From Sphingobacterium sp. UBA7855 (lineage in GTDB: Bacteria > Bacteroidota > Bacteroidia > Sphingobacteriales > Sphingobacteriaceae): a DNA stretch of 64,000 nucleotides. Both the position numbers and the translations under genes were made by a program. The stretch is taken from positions 85,681 through 149,680 of the forward strand of contig DLST01000014.1 in assembly GCA_002500745.1 (NCBI GenBank), in the 5' to 3' direction. Within the stretch, counting starts at the first letter, position 1. Each line of letters opens with the position of its first letter. The notes below the pieces were generated by a model that was not told the DNA's origin, did not search any database, and saw only the letters and a list, made by a program, of their open reading frames with translations. Below, one piece after another: positions 62,646 to 64,000 of this stretch.

Positions 62646-63044
62646 ATGGTTACTTTAAAAAACAACGGGCTACGTGCCTGTATAGCTTTAATGGTTATAT
62701 TATTTGGTGTTTTCGTGGCTGTAAAAGCGATGGAAAGAAAAGAAGAAGTAAAAGCAGAGCCAAAGAGTCTGGTGAATCAGACCTGGTATTTTAACGGAAC
62801 ATCCAGTGACGATCCCACTGATGAATCCCTCTATGTTACCACGCCTCCATCGGATGGATGCATTACGCCATATCAAAAAATATGTGAAGTTCAGGCACCG
62901 GACGATGGTAACGGTCATCCGGACATGGATGCACCTGTTGGCAGCCAGACAGTTCGTGACCAGATAAATGCTGCGCAAGCCTCTCTGTCAAATCCCGGAG
63001 GACCATCGACCAATAGTACCGTGACTGCATTTAGGAAGAACTGA
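62646..63044 (+). CDS. Small secreted protein, DUF6520-like
   Basis: The 132-residue product has an N-terminal hydrophobic helix (residues about 9-27) and a polar, Pro/Asp-rich rest with NQTWYFNGTSSDDPTDESLY and CEVQAPDDGNGHPDM. It looks like the DUF6520-type short proteins of Bacteroidota, which occur near SusC/SusD and regulators; the role is unknown. It is convergent with the SusD-like gene. Confidence 0.6.
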   Translation: MVTLKNNGLRACIALMVILFGVFVAVKAMERKEEVKAEPKSLVNQTWYFNGTSSDDPTDESLYVTTPPSDGCITPYQKICEVQAPDDGNGHPDMDAPVGSQTVRDQINAAQASLSNPGGPSTNSTVTAFRKN

Positions 63045-63070
63045 TAGAAACTCTCCCAAATGAACAGATA

Positions 63071-63100
63071 TAACGACTATGCGATGCCGCATAGTCGTTA
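63071..63100. terminator. Inverted repeat between DUF6520-like and SusD-like genes
   Basis: A perfect 13-bp stem TAACGACTATGCG/CGCATAGTCGTTA with a 4-nt loop lies between convergent genes. There is no long T-tract, so termination would be weak in either direction. Confidence 0.6.
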
Positions 63101-63104
63101 TTGA

Positions 63105-64000
63105 TTACCGCGGGTTTTGCTCCATTCCGCTCATGGCTATAATTTCCTCCGGTATCGGATAACAATATAAGGCGTTATTTGGTAATAGTTCATACTGAAT
63201 AATGTGTCCCTCTTTCTTAATTTTCCGTTTTAATATAATCCCTGCACGGTCAAATCTATTTCTTCTTCGGATATCCATCCATCTTACCCCTTTATATATC
63301 AGCTCCTTCCTTCTTTCCTCGAAGATTTTCGTCAATAGCTCAGATCTGTCCATTGCCGGAATAGCCATATACGTATCCTTTTTCCATCTGTTCTTTAATA
63401 AGGTGTTGAGGTAGACAAGGGACCCGGTGATATTATTTCTCCTAGCAAGGCACTCCGCTTTTGTAAGATAAAGTTCACCTACTGAAAGTCCTGCAAAAAA
63501 AGCAGCGGGTTCGCCGGTGTAAAACCCTTTAAAGGTAACGGTACCGGATCCATTTTTTGTAAATAGAATAGATTTTCGCAGATCATCGTCCGCATAGGAT
63601 TCGAATAAGAGCGAATCAACAAAAGTACCATCGGTCTGCAGTAGTTGCCATCCTGTTGTAGCCTCAGCCAAATACATCATCTCGGTATTGTTTATCTTAA
63701 ACGGATAAGTCGCCGACGCGTCCAGAGTTCCGTAATCCAATATCTCATTATAGAAATACAATGCACTATCGGCCATGTTTTCCGCATTTGGATAATCGGC
63801 CATCGATAGAAAAACCCTTGATAATGCGGCGTAGGCGGCACCTTTTGTTGCCCGTGTCTTATAGGCTGATTTTTCGGGCAGATAGTATGCGGCATTTCTC
63901 AGGTCAGCAATGAGCCTATCGTAAGTTGCCGACAATGTGGCCCGCTGGATCTTTTCGGTAATATCCGCAGAGTATTTCAGGGGTAGCCCCGGCAGTTCTC
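63105..64000 (-). CDS. SusD/RagB-like outer-membrane lipoprotein, C-terminal part (partial)
   Basis: The minus-strand frame is open from the right window edge to the stop at 63105 (298 codons visible), so the N-terminus and lipobox are outside. The visible part has the SusD-family features: TYDRLIADLRNAAYYLPE, TRATKGAAYAALSRVFLSMADY (SusD helical repeat), GLSVGELYLTKAECLARRNN, and FEERRKELIYKGVRWMDIRR. SusD proteins bind glycans at the cell surface with a SusC-type receptor, expected to lie upstream in the next sequence. No glycan specificity can be read from this part. Confidence 0.92.
   Translation of the reverse strand, partial: ELPGLPLKYSADITEKIQRATLSATYDRLIADLRNAAYYLPEKSAYKTRATKGAAYAALSRVFLSMADYPNAENMADSALYFYNEILDYGTLDASATYPFKINNTEMMYLAEATTGWQLLQTDGTFVDSLLFESYADDDLRKSILFTKNGSGTVTFKGFYTGEPAAFFAGLSVGELYLTKAECLARRNNITGSLVYLNTLLKNRWKKDTYMAIPAMDRSELLTKIFEERRKELIYKGVRWMDIRRRNRFDRAGIILKRKIKKEGHIIQYELLPNNALYCYPIPEEIIAMSGMEQNPR

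Noticed and set aside
1..64000. CRISPR arrays, insertion sequences and integrases
   Set aside because: No regularly spaced direct repeats and no transposase or recombinase motifs in any gene were seen.

Overview
The window is a piece of a Bacteroidota chromosome, most probably Sphingobacterium or a close relative in the Sphingobacteriaceae (inferred from protein character, not from a search). Pointers are a GldH lipoprotein, a PSP1/RicT protein, Bacteroidota-size SecA, a DUF4295 small ribosomal-type protein beside L28/L33, Oar-type and SusD-type outer-membrane proteins, bacillithiol and futalosine-menaquinone genes, few Shine-Dalgarno-like leaders, and promoters of the form TTTG-N19-TAnnTTTG. 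The window opens about 500 bp upstream of dnaA and may start near the replication origin.

Layout: 0.5-1.9 kb dnaA; 2.0-6.6 kb a minus-strand block (Spy-like protein, lpxK, gldH, ricT, holB); 6.8-12.3 kb plus-strand housekeeping genes (dnaN, two tandem dedA paralogues, a CAP protein, yicC, gmk, nadD); 12.4-14.2 kb an unknown secreted protein and a formylglycine-generating-enzyme-like protein; 14.2-17.0 kb a minus-strand uronate operon kduI-DUF4861-kduD; 17.0-17.45 kb a non-coding region with a G-quadruplex/cruciform element; 17.5-25.7 kb surE, mqnD, then secA, SPOR, M20, a degenerate thiamine-pyrophosphokinase-like gene and a GNAT gene; 25.7-34.9 kb an M28 peptidase, rhodanese and small membrane genes, gcvT, pseudouridine synthase, SIMPL, cold-shock, DUF805, recO; 35.1-38.3 kb rpmB-rpmG-DUF4295-ftsY-rimO; 38.7-48.3 kb bshC, an Oar-like TonB receptor, a CtlX-like amidinotransferase-fold protein, gcvP; 48.5-58.8 kb amidase, a conserved unknown, NUDIX, phosphohexomutase, lipoprotein, enoyl-CoA hydratase, a plug-domain/MG2 protein, purD; 58.9 kb tRNA-Glu.

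After the tRNA-Glu (59-64 kb) the character changes to sparse, mostly uncharacterised accessory genes: a lipocalin-like lipoprotein, a stand-alone RNA polymerase alpha-CTD-like protein, a small zinc-ribbon-like protein, an AraC-type regulator, a DUF6520-like peptide and the C-terminal part of a SusD-like lipoprotein that runs off the right edge.

Most of the window is ordinary core chromosome. I did not find CRISPR arrays, transposases, integrases, rRNA or an obvious defence system. The most unusual signals are the G-rich tandem/inverted repeat upstream of surE, promoter -7 boxes almost touching the yicC and purD start codons (possible leaderless mRNAs), a CtlX homologue with His where the family's nucleophilic Cys is expected, a thiamine-pyrophosphokinase-like protein without its active-site motifs, the free-standing alpha-CTD-like protein, and palindromes upstream of secA, rpmB and the AraC gene.
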